Shown one piece after another: positions 6,298 to 6,334 of a stretch of 6,334 nt of DNA. Both the position numbers and the translations under genes were made by a program. Source of the stretch: DATDRM01 sp035291705 (lineage in GTDB: Bacteria; Chloroflexota; Anaerolineae; Anaerolineales; UBA4823); the NCBI GenBank assembly GCA_035291705.1, contig DATDRM010000212.1, forward strand, positions 1-6,334. Direction: 5' to 3'. Numbering within the stretch: the stretch's first letter is position 1; each line of letters opens with the position of its first letter. The notes below the pieces were generated by a model, which did no database searches, had not been told where the DNA came from, and was given only the letters and a program-made list of their open reading frames with translations.

Positions 6298-6334
6298 CAC
6301 GAACCTCCTACCAATATCAATACAACCGCTGTTA
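6297..6334 (-). CDS. nuoH: Probable C-terminal end of NuoH (complex I membrane subunit), partial
   Basis: Only the last eleven complete codons and the stop lie in the window. The frame reads TAVVLILVGGS followed by TGA at 6299-6297, and it is open to the right edge. The stop shares one base with the ATG of nuoI (TGATG), a classic translational-coupling arrangement. The peptide is hydrophobic, as expected for the last membrane helix of NuoH, and nuoH precedes nuoI in standard complex I operons. NuoH forms the quinone-chamber subunit at the heel of the complex. The assignment rests on gene order, the overlap and hydrophobicity, because eleven residues are too few to recognise the family directly. 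If the true upstream gene is different, the overlap still supports a coding frame ending here. Confidence 0.5.
   Translation of the reverse strand, partial: TAVVLILVGGS
6304..6309 (-). promoter_or_regulatory. Ribosome binding site of nuoI
   Basis: A perfect AGGAGG on the minus strand lies inside the presumed nuoH end. Its spacing of 6 bases to the ATG at 6297 and only 3 to the GTG at 6300 decides the start in favour of the ATG. Confidence 0.8.

Overview
The window is one stretch of a respiratory complex I (NADH:quinone oxidoreductase, type I NDH) operon, read entirely from the minus strand. In transcription order, from the right edge to the left edge, it holds the probable last codons of nuoH, then nuoI, nuoJ, nuoK, nuoL, nuoM and the first 386 codons of nuoN, which runs off the left edge. 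This is the standard bacterial H-I-J-K-L-M-N order. No gene is supported on the plus strand.

The host is a bacterium with G+C-rich coding sequence and strong G/C third-position preference. The NuoI cysteine region (GLEKCIGCALCAAACPADAI), the long NuoL and its His-rich loop followed by FDPQDMRNMGGL resemble Chloroflexota, perhaps Anaerolineae. That placement comes from remembered family resemblance and is moderate at best; no marker gene for taxonomy is present.

Layout: 6334-6297 nuoH tail, whose stop overlaps the nuoI start (TGATG); 6297-5788 nuoI; 5785-5270 nuoJ; a 76-base spacer carrying four 14-base repeat units; 5193-4891 nuoK; an 82-base spacer that is mostly a 67-base imperfect inverted repeat; 4808-2703 nuoL; 2685-1174 nuoM; 1160-1 nuoN (5' part). 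All other junctions are tight (1-base overlap to 17 bases), so the two spacers beside nuoK stand out. Each gene has a Shine-Dalgarno-like sequence 5 to 7 bases before its start. These sites move the nuoI and nuoJ starts slightly inward from the longest open frames.

Functionally, NuoI carries two 4Fe-4S clusters in the peripheral arm that pass electrons towards the quinone site next to NuoH. NuoJ and NuoK link that site to the membrane arm, and NuoL, NuoM and NuoN are the three antiporter-like proton-pumping subunits. All the key charged residues I could locate in the subunits are present, so the complex looks functional. I see no undescribed system here. The points worth a second look are the spacer repeats around nuoK and the His-rich NuoL loop.
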